Below, one piece after another: positions 1-11,055 of a DNA stretch of 64,000 bases. Source of the stretch: Rutstroemia sp. NJR-2017a BVV2. Taxonomy: Eukaryota > Ascomycota > Leotiomycetes > Helotiales > Rutstroemiaceae. Position 1 is the stretch's first letter; each line of letters starts with the position of its first letter. The stretch spans positions 620,001 through 684,000 of the forward strand of contig NJPS01000010.1 of NCBI GenBank assembly GCA_002946415.1. The letters run 5' to 3'. The notes beneath the pieces were generated by a model. That model did not search any database and was not told the DNA's origin. It worked only from the letters and a program-made list of their open reading frames with translations. The position numbers were made by a program, and so were the translations under genes.

Positions 1-691
1 CGATTCCGGTAATTTGGAGGCTGAAGATGTCGATCCGGAGACGATTGCTTATTATGTCGATTTTCGTTTTGGGATATTGGTAAGTGGCTCTTTTTGCTAT
101 CCGTCAGAGATGAGATGAGACTTTGCTGACACGGAACCCCAGCTCGGCTTTTCTGTCGTTCGCACGGTTCATCATTATCGTTAGAGACCCGGATATGCTT
201 AATGCCTCGACTCCCAATGCGGATCCTTCATGTAAAGTTCCTCACATTGTAGCATTCGCGATTGAAGTACTAACTCATTCTCCCTAGGGGACCTCGTTCC
301 ACTCCTCTACCTCTCCATGCTCGAAGCACCATTCGCCATCATCGCCCTCTGTGGGCCCTCAATCAACCAGCTCGTCGCACGCGTGATGCAATACAAGACG
401 TTATCCTCTCTCTTCACCACAAGACCAGTTGACAGCTCCAAAGGAAGCGGATCTGGCCTCTCGTCGCGGAAGCGAGCGCATACGTCGAGCAGCGGGTTCA
501 GTAAGCTGGATGCGTCGAAAGAACACTCGCATATTGTGACGAGTCCGGTCCATGGATCGCTGAGCACAACGGCGATTGCGGGTAATTTTGACGAGGGGGT
601 GGATGATTGGAGAGAGCAGGATATCCCGATGGGGACAATCAACGTGAGTCATGATATTAGTGTCGCTCGTCGGAAGAACGAAATGGTTTAA
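1..691 (+). CDS. Rhodopsin-domain integral membrane protein, C-terminal part (5' end outside window)
   Basis: This is the last part of a fungal rhodopsin-like (Pfam Rhodopsin, formerly DUF) membrane protein. Exons are 1..79, 143..231 and 288..691, and the reading phase is kept across both introns (GTAAGT donor at 80, AG acceptors at 141-142 and 286-287). The encoded segment begins in a loop and helix reading IPVIWRLKMSIRRR, continues through a helix ending FARFIIIVRDP, and then shows the family signature WDLVPLLYLSMLEAPFAII with ALCGPSINQL after it. Beyond that is a hydrophilic, Ser/Gly-rich cytoplasmic tail ending in a TAA at 689. The family is a large seven-helix group in Pezizomycotina of mostly unknown function. 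It converges on the next gene. The upstream helices lie outside the window, so length and start cannot be judged. Confidence 0.85.
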
Positions 692-1023
692 TGATGTTTT
701 TGATGGGTTGGGTGATTTTTGTTTATATTTGGGCAATGAATTATTTTGTACGACTTTTATGACGGCTATGTTGATTTGTACCTTAAGTATCTTTGTTAAG
801 ATTATCTTGTAAATTGGAGGAAAAAGTAAGGCAGATGTAAATTCCATGAAATACCACGTATGCGTTGTTTGTATTTCTGGTGTATTCATTGATCAGTAAC
901 TATGAATTAAAAGTAAAAATCGCTATTCAAAGATATCAAAGACTGAAGAGAATGACCTGATTATGGGCAGAGTCCTTGCCCTGACAAAATGCCTCCCTTT
1001 CCCCCTCATAATACACCCAACAC
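692..1023. other. Intergenic, convergent 3' ends
   Basis: AT-rich stretch between two convergent genes. It presumably holds both 3' UTRs. I see no open frame or structure that stands out. Confidence 0.5.
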
Positions 1024-1929
1024 TTACGAGCTCTTCTCCCCACCCGCCAGCTTCCGTTGACCGATTTCGACCAAGTCTGCGTTCTCGAGTGTCTCTTTGG
1101 TGAACCCATTGATTGCCTGATCCAGTAGCGTTGCCGATATCTCACTAACATCAACCTTAGGAAGCCCAATGATCGCACGCCCAATGGTCGACAGCACCTG
1201 AGTGACAGGTCCCTGGCGGCCCGGTGCGAGAATTAGACCCGGCTTCGCTACGCTCGCCTCCACGGACCCATTTGAAGCCTTGGCAAAAGCAAGAACACGA
1301 TTTTCCGCTTCGCCCTACGTCGTCTCCATTAGTGCACGGACGGAGAAGTGGAAAAGAAGAGGAACCTACCCGCATCAAACAGTAGTCGCCGAGGATCCAC
1401 GGCTTCTTCGTTTGGTCACGTTCAGTTTTTGCTCCGCTGATGTAGAGGAACCGGAATGGCTTGGCGGAGTTCTCGCGGGGGAGCTTGGTGATGGTTTCGA
1501 TTCCTGCTACTGTGTAGTCGAGACAGATCTTGCGTGCTTCGTCCAATGTCATTTGTTTCAGTTGGGATGGGGTGACTGCGATAAGCCTAGCCAGCGGTAT
1601 ATTAACAAGAAGGAACAAGGAGATACATGGGCATCATTTCCCCCTATTTCGAGACACATGATGAATATATGTGCAAAAGTGAAGGTGACATACCATATAC
1701 AAGCGTCCGCATTTTCCAGCTCCTTCTTCACGCTCTCTGAATAATTCAAGAAATCGTCGCACACAACAGACTTGAGTTTCGTAGGATCGGCATTCTCTCC
1801 AGGATTTGCCGGCACGGCTGTTTCACGGCGGGCGAGAGCTGCGATGGATTTAACCGCGGGGTTAGAAAGAGCTTGCCTAATGAGTTCTGTGGCGACGAAT
1901 CCAGTCGAACCGGCAACGATGAGATTCAT
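1024..1929 (-). CDS. NAD(P)-binding Rossmann protein, NmrA/TIP30 (HTATIP2)-like
   Basis: Three exons on the minus strand: 1929..1694, 1586..1370 and 1314..1024, giving 247 residues. The phases (2, 0) join cleanly with GT donors at 1693 and 1369. The protein opens with MNLIVAGSTGFVATELIRQA, a beta-alpha-beta dinucleotide-binding turn in which the last Gly of GxxGxxG is Ala. It then reads ADACIWLIAVTPSQL, FLYISGAKTER, LMRGEAENRVLAFA and VAKPGLIL, the usual layout of small atypical short-chain dehydrogenase or NmrA-like proteins. The active-site Tyr/Lys pair of true SDRs is not obvious, so a redox sensor or chaperone role is as possible as catalysis. An in-frame ATG at 1968 would add 13 residues; I chose 1929 because the Rossmann strand starts directly there. 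It lies near the polyketide genes, but membership is unproven. Confidence 0.85.
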
Positions 1930-2507
1930 GCTGGGCGGTAGTTGTGTGTCGATGGTTTGTTTGGTCAACGTTGAGAGAGCTGGTAATAAGCTTATTTAGA
2001 GCTTGGAAGCAACAGTTGGAAGGTGCTACCTTGTTAATGTTTGCCGGCTGCTGTTGGTGTTTCGAGAGGCTAACCTAACTTGGAAGTCAACAAACCGTAC
2101 AGTAAGGAGGCTTGAAGGTGAAGTTATAAGTTTACGACGGGTTTGGGAATGGAAGGAAATGGAAAAAATAAATCAAAATAAACCAAGACAAACCAAAACA
2201 AACCAAAACACCAATACTCTTTGTGTAACCTTCACCTTCAGGAAACCCGTTTGATTTGCTTTGGAAAAGTGACTGCCGTGCCGGAACGGTGCATCGCATC
2301 ACATGCCCTGGAGCAGCATTGGTCAGATCAGCTGACTATTTTCCGAGTATTTCTGCATGTTTACACGTGAAAACTTGGGTAAGTTACAAGGTTACTTGCT
2401 GCTGATGCATTTTGCCAAATTGGGTCAATGTTGCAGCGACTATGGTATGCTATAGATAGAGAGGGAGGATTGAACCACACCCCATCCCTCCCTTCACCTG
2501 AACCTTA
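1930..2507. promoter_or_regulatory. Upstream region of the NmrA-like gene
   Basis: Non-coding stretch of about 580 bp holding the promoter of the gene at 1024..1929 and the 3' flank of the next gene. Apart from an A-rich simple repeat at 2166..2212, no clear TATA or operator is visible. Confidence 0.4.
2166..2212. repeat. A-rich simple repeat (AAACCAAAACA-like)
   Basis: Short run of imperfect AAACCAAAAC units, seen directly. Probably replication slippage in a promoter-proximal region. Confidence 0.7.
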
Positions 2508-3470
2508 TCAAACCGAGACTTGGATAACCTGTCCGCCATATGTCACTCCATCGAGCACCGTACCTCCCGTTGAAACATAGATGAAACTTCCATCATTCGA
2601 CAAGGCTGCAGACGTCGGCTCCTTGAAAAAGGTACTGTTTCCACCACCTACGTAAGTCGTCTGCTTTCCACTGGGCGTGATCTTCACCACCGAGTAAGAA
2701 TGCAACGCCACATATGCATTTCCATCATTGTCGAAAGCAAAGTCATCATAGGCATTAGTCACGCTGATAGTACCCGAGAGCGTCGCAATAACCTGAACGT
2801 TCCCAGCCTTGCTACCATCAGAATTGATCTTCACCCGCGCGAACGTTCCTTGTCCCGAATTCGCCCAGTATAAATAACCGTTGCGAATCTTCAGACCGTT
2901 TGCTCCCAGGGGAACCAGCGCATTGTTTCCAGGGCCGAGACTGGGATCTGAGAAAGCGATATCCACGTTCTTGCTGATGGTATTAATACGGAAAATACGC
3001 CCGCCAATGGAATCAACGCTGAGGACTATGTGAGGGTTCGCCGGGAGAGCGGCCATGCCATTCAACATCTCCGTGTTGAGAACAGGAATTTGGTCGAGCA
3101 CAGTTCCGGTGTTGCTGTTGGCAGGGATGGAAACTACGTATACAGACATGCTGTTGTTGGCGAAGGCGAACAATGAGTGTACTCCACCGCTCACAGCATA
3201 TGTATTGGAGCCAATGGTTGCCATGCCAGTCAGTCCCGTGCTACCGGTTAAGTTGGCAACACTCACAGGTGACGGCGTCGCAGCGTTGGGATCGAGGGTC
3301 AAAAGTGAGCCCGTAGAAAGAGTGGTGAGTAGTAGTTTGCCATTCGCGCGGACGTGAATATTTTCGATGAAAGTGTCATCCTGGAATTCGAAAATTTGTG
3401 TGACACACGGGGTTTTGGTTGCCCGAATACCTTGCAGGAAGAGCAAACCGAGGAAGAGGAGTGCGAGCAT
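2508..3470 (-). CDS. Secreted SMP-30/NHL-like beta-propeller protein
   Basis: Single exon of 320 residues. Residues 1-17 (MLALLFLGLLFLQGIRA) form a signal peptide with a likely cut before TKTPC. The mature protein is a series of beta-rich blades with repeated patterns such as ENIHVRANGKLLLTT, TGMATIGSNTYAVSG, NGLKIRNGYLYWANSG, DDFAFDNDGNAYVALH and SAALSNDGSFIYVSTGG. This is the layout of six-bladed SMP-30/gluconolactonase or NHL-type propellers. Extracellular lactonase or binding proteins of this kind are common in filamentous ascomycetes, and several sit beside secondary-metabolite genes. Metal-ligand residues cannot be assigned with confidence from reading alone. It is on the same strand as, and downstream of, the amidohydrolase, but 1.2 kb separates the coding regions, so a tailoring role in the cluster is only a possibility. 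Confidence 0.85.
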   Translation of the reverse strand: MLALLFLGLLFLQGIRATKTPCVTQIFEFQDDTFIENIHVRANGKLLLTTLSTGSLLTLDPNAATPSPVSVANLTGSTGLTGMATIGSNTYAVSGGVHSLFAFANNSMSVYVVSIPANSNTGTVLDQIPVLNTEMLNGMAALPANPHIVLSVDSIGGRIFRINTISKNVDIAFSDPSLGPGNNALVPLGANGLKIRNGYLYWANSGQGTFARVKINSDGSKAGNVQVIATLSGTISVTNAYDDFAFDNDGNAYVALHSYSVVKITPSGKQTTYVGGGNSTFFKEPTSAALSNDGSFIYVSTGGTVLDGVTYGGQVIQVSV

Positions 3471-4681
3471 TATGACCCTAGCTGGCGGAATTCCTGATAT
3501 CAGCGGCGGAAGACAGAGAGGACAGATGGAATGTGATTCGATGCAATTTATGTCAATTGACTCGAGAAATCCTCACCCTCTTATAAGGTTGCTGCCCCGC
3601 CGTGAATTATCAGAAGGAACGTGAATATGATGATATCGCATAGTTCAAAGTTGGGTTGATAGTTTTGCGTAAGGTTATTCCACGGCTCCACAGTTGGTCC
3701 GTACCTTTGCCTCTTTCGAACTAGAAGTTGGTCTTGGTGAGGCGGGAGCAGGGAGCTGAAGCTCTCGAATGTCTCTAGAAGAGGATTAATTTTAGAATAT
3801 CGATTGCATTTTATAACCAACCGAGCGCCACAAGCAGCCACCTCGTGGCCTCCTAGCTCTTTCACCATTGATTGTAAGCACTAATCTTGAATTTGTGCAA
3901 CAGAAAAGCAAGCAACCTGCATGGAAGCCTTACTGGACGAATGAGAACGCTTCCCATCTCCTTGTGAAGGATTCATCTCCCAGTATCATCCAATTCATTT
4001 CAGACAAATCCTGGAGGCGATCTGATCATTTCACCCTGTCTCTATGAAGTATTTCTTCCGAGAGCGTGACCAGCGCCAAACTATTGGTATTGTCGAACCT
4101 TCTCAGAAGACACAGAGATAGCATGATTGAACTTCATTTTTCACGGGATAAATGGTGATTCATGAAAGATACACATCCCGCTGCGTGGCGTAAGATAAAC
4201 GTGTACCTCTGTCGGTAGCAATCCAATAAACACTGGTGAAATATCAGAAAGAGGCAATCTTTCTGCTACTTCCCAACCCCTGATATGCATGTGGCCACCG
4301 CAAGGAACGAATACTGCTACTCTATTGCTCAGACCCGGACATCTCCTTGCATGTCCACGTTTCAGGGCTGCTGCTTCGCGAAGATATACGTGATATTCGT
4401 AATTCGTTCACCGTATGGGAGCCTTCCGTGGTACGGGATCCCACAAAATGATCACGCAATGACTTCTAGAAGCAGCTTAATCTGGTCTCTAGGATTTTTC
4501 ACGAAATGAACATTTCCTTTCTTAGAGTTTGTAGGGTCATCAAGGTTTACGTGGCATTAGGCATGTAGGTACGTGAAGGCGTATAAATCCAAGTTAGATT
4601 CACTTCTAGACATAATTACGCAGTGAACTATCAACAGGTAGCGTCGATTCTCCTCCACGAAGGAACACCAAGCCAATAAAC
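3471..4681. other. Intergenic region
   Basis: About 1.2 kb without a convincing gene. It holds the promoter of the beta-propeller gene and the 3' flank of the amidohydrolase gene. Open frames here (for example 3581..3868 on minus and 4285..4509 on plus) show no recognisable domain. Confidence 0.45.
3579..3588 (-). promoter_or_regulatory. Possible TATA element of the beta-propeller gene
   Basis: On the minus strand the sequence reads CCTTATAAGA about 110 bp upstream of the ATG at 3470, a reasonable distance for a fungal TATA box. Position is the only support. Confidence 0.35.
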
Positions 4682-5697
4682 TCACACATTTGAGACCTTC
4701 TTAAATCTCGGCCAAAGTTGCAAGGCAGCATCTTGTAATATCAGCTTCGCATCGGCCCTGTTCTTCAACGCATTATCGATCTGTTCCACCTGAGTCTTAA
4801 CCATGTTCTCCCGACCGAAAGGATAATCGGTGCCATACAGGACATGTCCCGGCTTCGCAAAGTCGAGCAGCAGCCGCAGAGTATCCTCGTAGCCGGCAAA
4901 GGCCAGATCAAAATAGAAATTCTTGGCCTCGTCGAGGAACTCATCGGCGGTCTTGTCCATGAGGTTAAAGCCTTCACTGAGATGTGCAATGCGATGGACG
5001 ATGTATGGAAAGGTGCCTCCGCCATGTGGAAGGATTACTCGACAGGCTGGGTGCGTTCGTAGCGTATCCGTCGTGATCAGGTGCGCTGCTGTTCGAGTTG
5101 TCTCATGCGTCCAGTCGAAAATAGGTTTGGGTAAAGTCCGTGGTTCCATGATCGGATCCCCAGCGGTCTCCAGCCCTGGGTGGATAAAGACAATGGCGGC
5201 AAGTCGATCCAACTCATCCCAAATCGGCTTGAAGTCAGGATGCCCGAGATACTTGCCGCCGTAGCTAGTGAGCAGATTCACGCCATCTGCCTTCAGCTCT
5301 TCTAGTGCATATCGTATCTCTTCAATGCAAGTAGCTGTATCCTCCAAGGAGGGAAGAGTTGCGAAGAAGCCGAACTTATTCGGATATTTTTTGCACAGCT
5401 CTGAAGTGTAGTCGTTCATCTCCCTGCAGAAGGCTGCGATCGAGCTACTATTGCTTCCCATACTTGTGGCTGGGGCTCCTAAAGATAAGATTGAAGTCTC
5501 AATGTTATGCCGCTCCATGAATGCAAGGCTATGCTCGGGGCTCCATGGAGGGAGCCTCATGCCTTGACTGAGAGCCGGGTCTTGATCCCATGCTACACAA
5601 TCGTTAGATAGGCTGCCTCTTCATACAGGATATACTTGCCCTCCTTGAATCGAGGTGGCAGAATGTGATGATGAACATCAATCCGACGTATCGCCAT
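4682..5697 (-). CDS. Amidohydrolase-2 family enzyme, probable aromatic-acid decarboxylase (ACMSD/PatG/YanB-like)
   Basis: Two exons, 5697..5640 and 5592..4682, encode 322 residues. The short first exon carries MAIRRIDVHHHILPPRFKE, with the metal-binding HxH at H9/H11. The second exon supplies the other expected ligands: FIHPGLE (H157), ILPHGGGTFPY (H209) and LYGTDYPFG (D275). This set defines the ACMSD-type amidohydrolase-2 family, zinc enzymes that mostly decarboxylate aromatic acids; PatG and YanB, which decarboxylate 6-methylsalicylate, belong to it. The only splice that keeps the frame uses a GC donor (GGCAAGT) and the TAG acceptor at 5595-5593. It is divergent from the FAD oxidase and close to a synthase expected to release an aromatic acid, so decarboxylation of that product is the natural inference. 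The substrate is not proven. Confidence 0.88.
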
Positions 5698-6830
5698 TTC
5701 GGTATTCTATCTATCCAGGTCGAACATACCAGTGTTGCTTCGACTCTTTGGAGAGATAGACTATCGTGCAGTAAGAGCCGGTCATATGATTCAGTCCTTT
5801 TCCATGTGGCAGAAAAGAAAGATACCGATATGGGGTACCGCCAAGCAGAAGTTCTGGTCTACCATTAGCCCGGATGGCTTATTGCATTGACGCGTGCACT
5901 TGGACATTTTGATTTGCCTTCATGCAGTTGCACATTATCTAACTACATGATTTAAGTTTTGTGATCCGACGTGCCTCAGCATTACCACCCAAAATACTTT
6001 ACGCTATTTCTTCTTCAGCCACCGTGTTACATAGAGTGGTAATTACTAATATCTGACCACCATCTTTCACATTTTCCGCCTTTTGTCCGTGTAACCTTGC
6101 TGACTGGGTGGAAAGTCTTACTCTCACTACCACCCTCCGCAATCGTACTTTTCGGCAACGAATATATAGCACAAAACACGGGCTGTCGATTGTCCGAAGA
6201 ACCTATAGGAGAACGTACTTATCATGACTATTACTTTTACTAGCAATGATCCCAGCATTTACGCCTTGACTTTTCAGGTTTTGCGACCCCACCTCCGAGG
6301 AGAGACTACATACAGAGTATAGTCCATTCGCGGTCAGCACTTGCTAACGCTAATGTTGTACTTCGCAGTACAAAAACGATCAGCTCCTTACCATGTTCAA
6401 ATATACCTTAACACAGAGTGTGAAAGCTGTCACCCAGGCACCGTGCCCCTAGGCTGCAGCGTCATCTCTGCTTTAGCGTTCGTTCATCTCGGGTGTAGAG
6501 ATTGCACCATGGAGATTGAACTGCATTCTATTTTCCTTTGCCTACCTGGCAAGGAGAGGATGATTCGATGGGTGACAGCGACGGTTGCGACGGCTGAAGT
6601 TCACGTCAGTGAGGCGTAATTGTTCGTTTAGATGAGTAGTGGTGGTATTGTGGAACTCGGAATAGCTATTACGAGATGATCACAGAGATGATGTACGCAA
6701 ATGCTGCCTCCTGAATGATGGCATTTGTGGCGTTTGAAGGCTGGTATCCATTTACCATTTGAGAAACATAAATCCACACCCAGATAGGTTTTTGCTCCCT
6801 GTATCACAGCTAGTTCATCTTCAGTCAAAA
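5698..6830. promoter_or_regulatory. Divergent promoter region, amidohydrolase / FAD oxidase
   Basis: About 1.1 kb separates two divergent cluster genes and must hold both promoters. An open frame at 6341..6619 (+) has no recognisable domain and I do not call it a gene. An AATCGTA heptamer near 6142 also occurs in the P450/PKS promoter; the match is too short to be more than a hint. Confidence 0.45.
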
Positions 6831-8587
6831 ATGGGCAATCTCAAAAAATCTGTGGCCGTCCTCTCCTATCTCATTAGCAATGTTCTGGGTCTCACAGCCC
6901 AGAGAATTGCACATGATTTACGAGCATCTTTATCTCCACAGTCATCTGTATTCCTCCCGTCGAATGGTTCGAGCCTTGAGAATACCGAGGGCGTTACCCC
7001 TCGTTGGGACGTTTATGCCCCGCCAAGTTACGTCCTAGCCGTCAAGCCATTTGTTATTGAGGATGTGCAAACAATTGTAAGTAATCAACAAAAATCCTCG
7101 TCTGATATTTTCCACCAATCTTGCTCATATAAGCGGCGTTATAGGTCAAATACGCTTCGAAGAATGGTGTACCCTTTCTGGCAACAGGTGGTGGTCACGG
7201 CTATTCGGCCACACTGGGTCAGCTGCAGAACGGCTTAATACTCGACATGGGAAACTTCAACACCATAAGGATAGACGCAAAGGCAAACCGGATGGTAGTT
7301 GGTGGCTCTGTGAAGAGTGCTGATGTAACCGCTGCGCTGCAAGCCGCAGGAAGAGAAATTCGTATGTGCAAATCTAGTCTCCTGCTTCACCTGCTACCAA
7401 ATGCTGATATCGTAGCTGTGGGTCAATGCACCTGTGTCGGATTGACCGGGTTTACCCTCGGAGGCGGGATCGGACCCTATTCAGGAATCCACGGGCCGGC
7501 TTCGGATTCAGTATCATCTATCGAGATGGTCACTGGTACGGGAGAAATCCTTACTGTGTCTGAATCCCAGAACCCAGACCTTTTCTGGGGTATGAAAGGT
7601 GCCGGGTTCAATTTTGGTGCTGTCACATCGCTCACCTACACCACTCACAGCGCCACAAATGGCGGTCGAGCAATGAATGCTGATATGACTTTCACGTCGA
7701 ATCAGAATGGATCAATCTTTGCAATCGCCCGATCCTACGTTGGCAAACAGCCAAAGGAGCTGAGTATCTCAATCGCCCTCAATTATAATCCGGCGTTGGC
7801 TGAAGTAATTCTTGCTTATCCGGATGCACTGAGACCAATGAACTAAACATGTGTGCAGGTAGTCATTGTGGTGAACCTGATCTATGCTGGATCTGAAGCG
7901 GCCGGGAAAGCCTTCCTCACGCCGTTCCTACATCTACAACCCTCCAATGTGAACATCACAACTATACCCTGGAAAGACGTGCCTTCATCATCTTTGTACG
8001 GCGCTACGGTCCAAGGATGTAGTGTATCCGGCGTTCAATATGTTCCATACAGCGTCAACTTGTACCAAATCGACGTGGGAAATATGATAAAGGTCGTGAA
8101 CTTCATGAATGCTTCAATGGCGGCATCGCCAGAATTACAGACGGCGGTTGTGGCGCTGGCGCAGTACGCTCCTGGAGGCTTTCAAGCCAAAAAGTCTGAT
8201 TCATCCGCGTTTCCTTACCGAGATGTCGTGATCTTCGCGTGAGTTCCGTTTCTTTCTTTGCCTATGCTTCCAAGCGCTGCAGAATCCACAGAAGCATGCT
8301 AACATCATCCTAGCCAAATTGATTGCTTTGCTTTCGATCCAGCTTCCGTTCCTGCGCTCTCAAAATGGGGCCAAGAGGTTCGAGATCTTATGCAGAAGGG
8401 AAGTGGAAAGAAAGACCTGGAAGTGTACGTTCATTTTGCCCATGGAGACGAAAGCCAAACTGGATGGTATACAAATGGCAAGCTCGCTCGACTACAAGCA
8501 TTGAAAGCAAAGTACGATCCGCATTCTCTGTTCTCATACTACAATCCTGTTGCCAGCAACACTTCTTCATATATTACTTACGGGTAA
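6831..8587 (+). CDS. Secreted FAD-linked oxidase (FAD_binding_4 / BBE-like)
   Basis: Five exons: 6831..7076, 7145..7361, 7416..7804, 7859..8238 and 8314..8587, together 501 residues. All phases join (0, 1, 0, 2). The N-terminus (MGNLKKSVAVLSYLISNVLGLTA) looks like a signal peptide. Residues from about 60 read TPRWDVYAPPSYVLAVKP, then TGGGHGYS, whose His (H100) sits at the usual flavin-attachment site. GQCTCVGLTGFTLGGGIGPY follows around residue 157 and matches the second flavin loop, with Cys nearby that could allow bicovalent attachment. NPDLFWGMKGAG closes the PCMH-type fold. The C-terminal DPHSLFSYYNPVASN resembles the berberine-bridge segment. Such enzymes perform oxidative ring closures or alcohol oxidations in many fungal pathways. 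It sits between the amidohydrolase and the P450 and probably acts late, in the secretory pathway or outside the cell. Confidence 0.9.
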
Positions 8588-8862
8588 TTTAGAGAGCATG
8601 GCGCACCAAGACTATGATGATGGAGTCCTTCTGTATGATAGGTCATGTAGTATTATGATAGATGTACAACAATATCATGGATCGTTGTCCCCTTATAGGG
8701 TGCCCAGAAAATATTTGCAACCAGGAGATACTGTTAATGTACCACCAGATAATGTAATACGTGGACCGCGTCTACTTCCCCGGTGTTCATCTAACAAACA
8801 TTCCAGAAAAAATATCAAATTTTCCTTTATAGTTGAAGTTCTAGACTGTGACTAAATACATT

Positions 8863-10632
8863 CTAATTCAGCTGCTTCTCTAACGAAAGTCGTTGGCGGA
8901 GTGTGACGGGGAGTGGCTTTGGCTCGAACACGAGGTAGGCCTTTTGATCTAGCCAGTCCTCTTGTTTGCCAACCATCGTGAGATCAAAATTCCAGAATAC
9001 CTTAGCCAGTATCACACGAGCCTGAGCCATAAATACTCTACAGCAAAGGAAGCGTGGTTAGTATGTGTTCCTTGGAATTGTAAAAGCAAGATTGATTGAC
9101 TCACCTCCCACCTAGGCAGTTGCGTGGACCTGTCGAGAAAGGAACAAAGGCGGCTTTGTTATCCTTATCGAATCGAGGATCGTATCGTGGGTCATTCGAC
9201 GGTAGGAAGCGCTCCGGATGAAATACGCGGGGCTCTACCCACAAAGAGGGACTATTTTGGATGTTCTGGAGATTTATCCCAATGACAGTCTAGACGGATA
9301 GAGTCAGCAAATGATCTTGGTGATCCATCCTATCATTTCATCACCGAAAGAAAGTAAGTGGTCTCACATTACCAGGTATGAATTCGCCGTCAATTGTTCG
9401 ACCTCCAGCTGGAACAAGTCGCGGAAGGCTGATGGGTGTGGGGTGGTGAATGCGCATTGTCTCGTTTATCACCGCATCGAGGTATACCAAACTCTGTGTT
9501 GATTGAACCGTGATCTGGTCCTCTCTTTCAAAAGCACCTCGGACTTCTTCCACCAGCTCGTTCAACTTTTGGGGGTCTCGGAGAAGAAGATACGTAGATG
9601 CGGACAAGGCCACTGTGGTCAACTGACAGTCGGCGATGACGAAAGCAAGATAATTCGTTATCACTTCTGCCTTAGTAATGCCTTTCTGCGCGCCTTCATT
9701 GATGCTTCCAATGACTGGAGTCATGAAGTCAGAACGAGCATCGCCCTTAGCTAATCGCTTTTCTATTTTCTCTGTGACGATCTTCCAGTTGCGTAGACGA
9801 TTCTTCCTGGTTACTCCCAGTAGAATGAGGCCAAGGAAGATATCCAGTGGTGAGAAACGACTGAGACAGTTGCGGATCGTGCCGTACTTTGCGTGGAAAA
9901 AGAAGCCGAGAATCCACGAATGCTCGTTGCTATCCTCAAGGCCGCGGAAAGACTCCCCAAGGCTCAGATCGGTCACCATATCGAAAGCAGCATATCCATA
10001 GAACTTTTGGATATTCACAGCACCATCAACAGTCTTGTTTGCCTCCCGACGAAGTCGAGCGACTAGCTGATCTACGTAATATTCCATGATAGGAGCCTGG
10101 TCTCTCAGAGCCTTGTCTGAGAAGCCGTTAATCAGCGTGGAGCGTATCCGTTTATGCGTGTCACCAGCTGCCGTAAATAAGGAATGTGCCCCATTGAGAG
10201 GTGGTGTTTGACTGTAAGGGTCCTTTGGAAGGACAGGCCTCGAAACATAAATATCCTTCCATGAAGTTGGGGAAATAGTCGTGATCTCATCAGGTGCGAT
10301 TCGTACTACTGGTCCGTATCTTTCATGGAACTCCTCTAGAACATCCCACAGATCTCCTTTGATAACATGATGAGCCCATGGGATTCGCGACGCAGCCCAC
10401 AATTTTGGACCAGGAAACTTGGATAGAGGGGCAAAATATATGAGATATATCGCATTCGAGAGGTAATACTGTATTTTTAAGATTGGATATAGATAAACAT
10501 ATGTTTTGGGGAGTTATGAAAACTCACCAGTGCGTATATCCCCAGGCAGAACCCTATCATGTGAGATAATGGACGGTCAAGTAACCCGAAGGTTTCGGTC
10601 TCTATGGGAAGATTTCCCATCTTGCCAGTCAT
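8863..10632 (-). CDS. Cytochrome P450 monooxygenase with atypical I-helix
   Basis: Four exons, 10632..10528, 10468..9368, 9289..9105 and 9037..8863, give 521 residues, the normal length for a fungal microsomal P450. The N-terminus holds a hydrophobic anchor (HMIGFCLGIYAL and YYLSNAIYLIYFAPLSKFPGP). Family marks are the ExxR (INETMRIH), PERF-type motif (FHPERFLP) and haem loop FSTGPRNCLGG with the ligand Cys near residue 460. The I-helix reads AFVIADCQLTTVALSA where AGxE/DTT is normal, so the acid and the first alcohol of the proton relay are Gln and Leu. Exon 2 ends with a GTGAGA donor; an alternative GTAATG three bases earlier would break the frame. The gene is divergent from the polyketide synthase across 423 bp, which argues for co-regulation and a tailoring role on the polyketide. 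Confidence 0.92.
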
Positions 10633-11055
10633 ATCTGGTAGTCCTGAGAACTGGCAGAGATGGAATATAACTGTGAATTATTGCAGTTCGAACACTTTTT
10701 AATCATTCGCTGTAACCCTAGGTTGGATTTTAAGCTCTACAGGTGACAGATTTGTGTGACTTAACTAGTAATACAATTACCCGGGGGGATATACGAATCG
10801 TATCGAACGCCTAGCTCCACTTAAGCAGGCTTGCATGAAGATATGGTAGCCTACGCCACACGGGGCTACATCCTAATTTAGATTCGTATTTCCTTCTACC
10901 TGCGCCTGACAACAGGCACCTGAAAATAGACACCAAGAGCTTACATAGCTAGCAGCGTCGGTCCATAGAAAGTCAGCGCGACCTGGTTCTACGCCCATCT
11001 CTAAGACATTATTCTGCTGCCAATCAATCTCTACGCTTTTTAATTCTTTTGTACG
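10633..11055. promoter_or_regulatory. Shared P450 / polyketide synthase divergent promoter
   Basis: A 423-bp intergenic region between divergent cluster genes. It contains a 13-bp inverted repeat, ATACGA-A-TCGTAT, at 10791..10803, followed by GAACG, a plausible site for a dimeric regulator. The binding factor is unknown, and no regulator gene lies in the cluster. Confidence 0.5.

Noticed and set aside
6341..6619. 92-codon ORF in the amidohydrolase/FAD oxidase intergenic region
   Set aside because: Cys-containing but without signal peptide, domain or splice partner; likely fortuitous in a promoter region.
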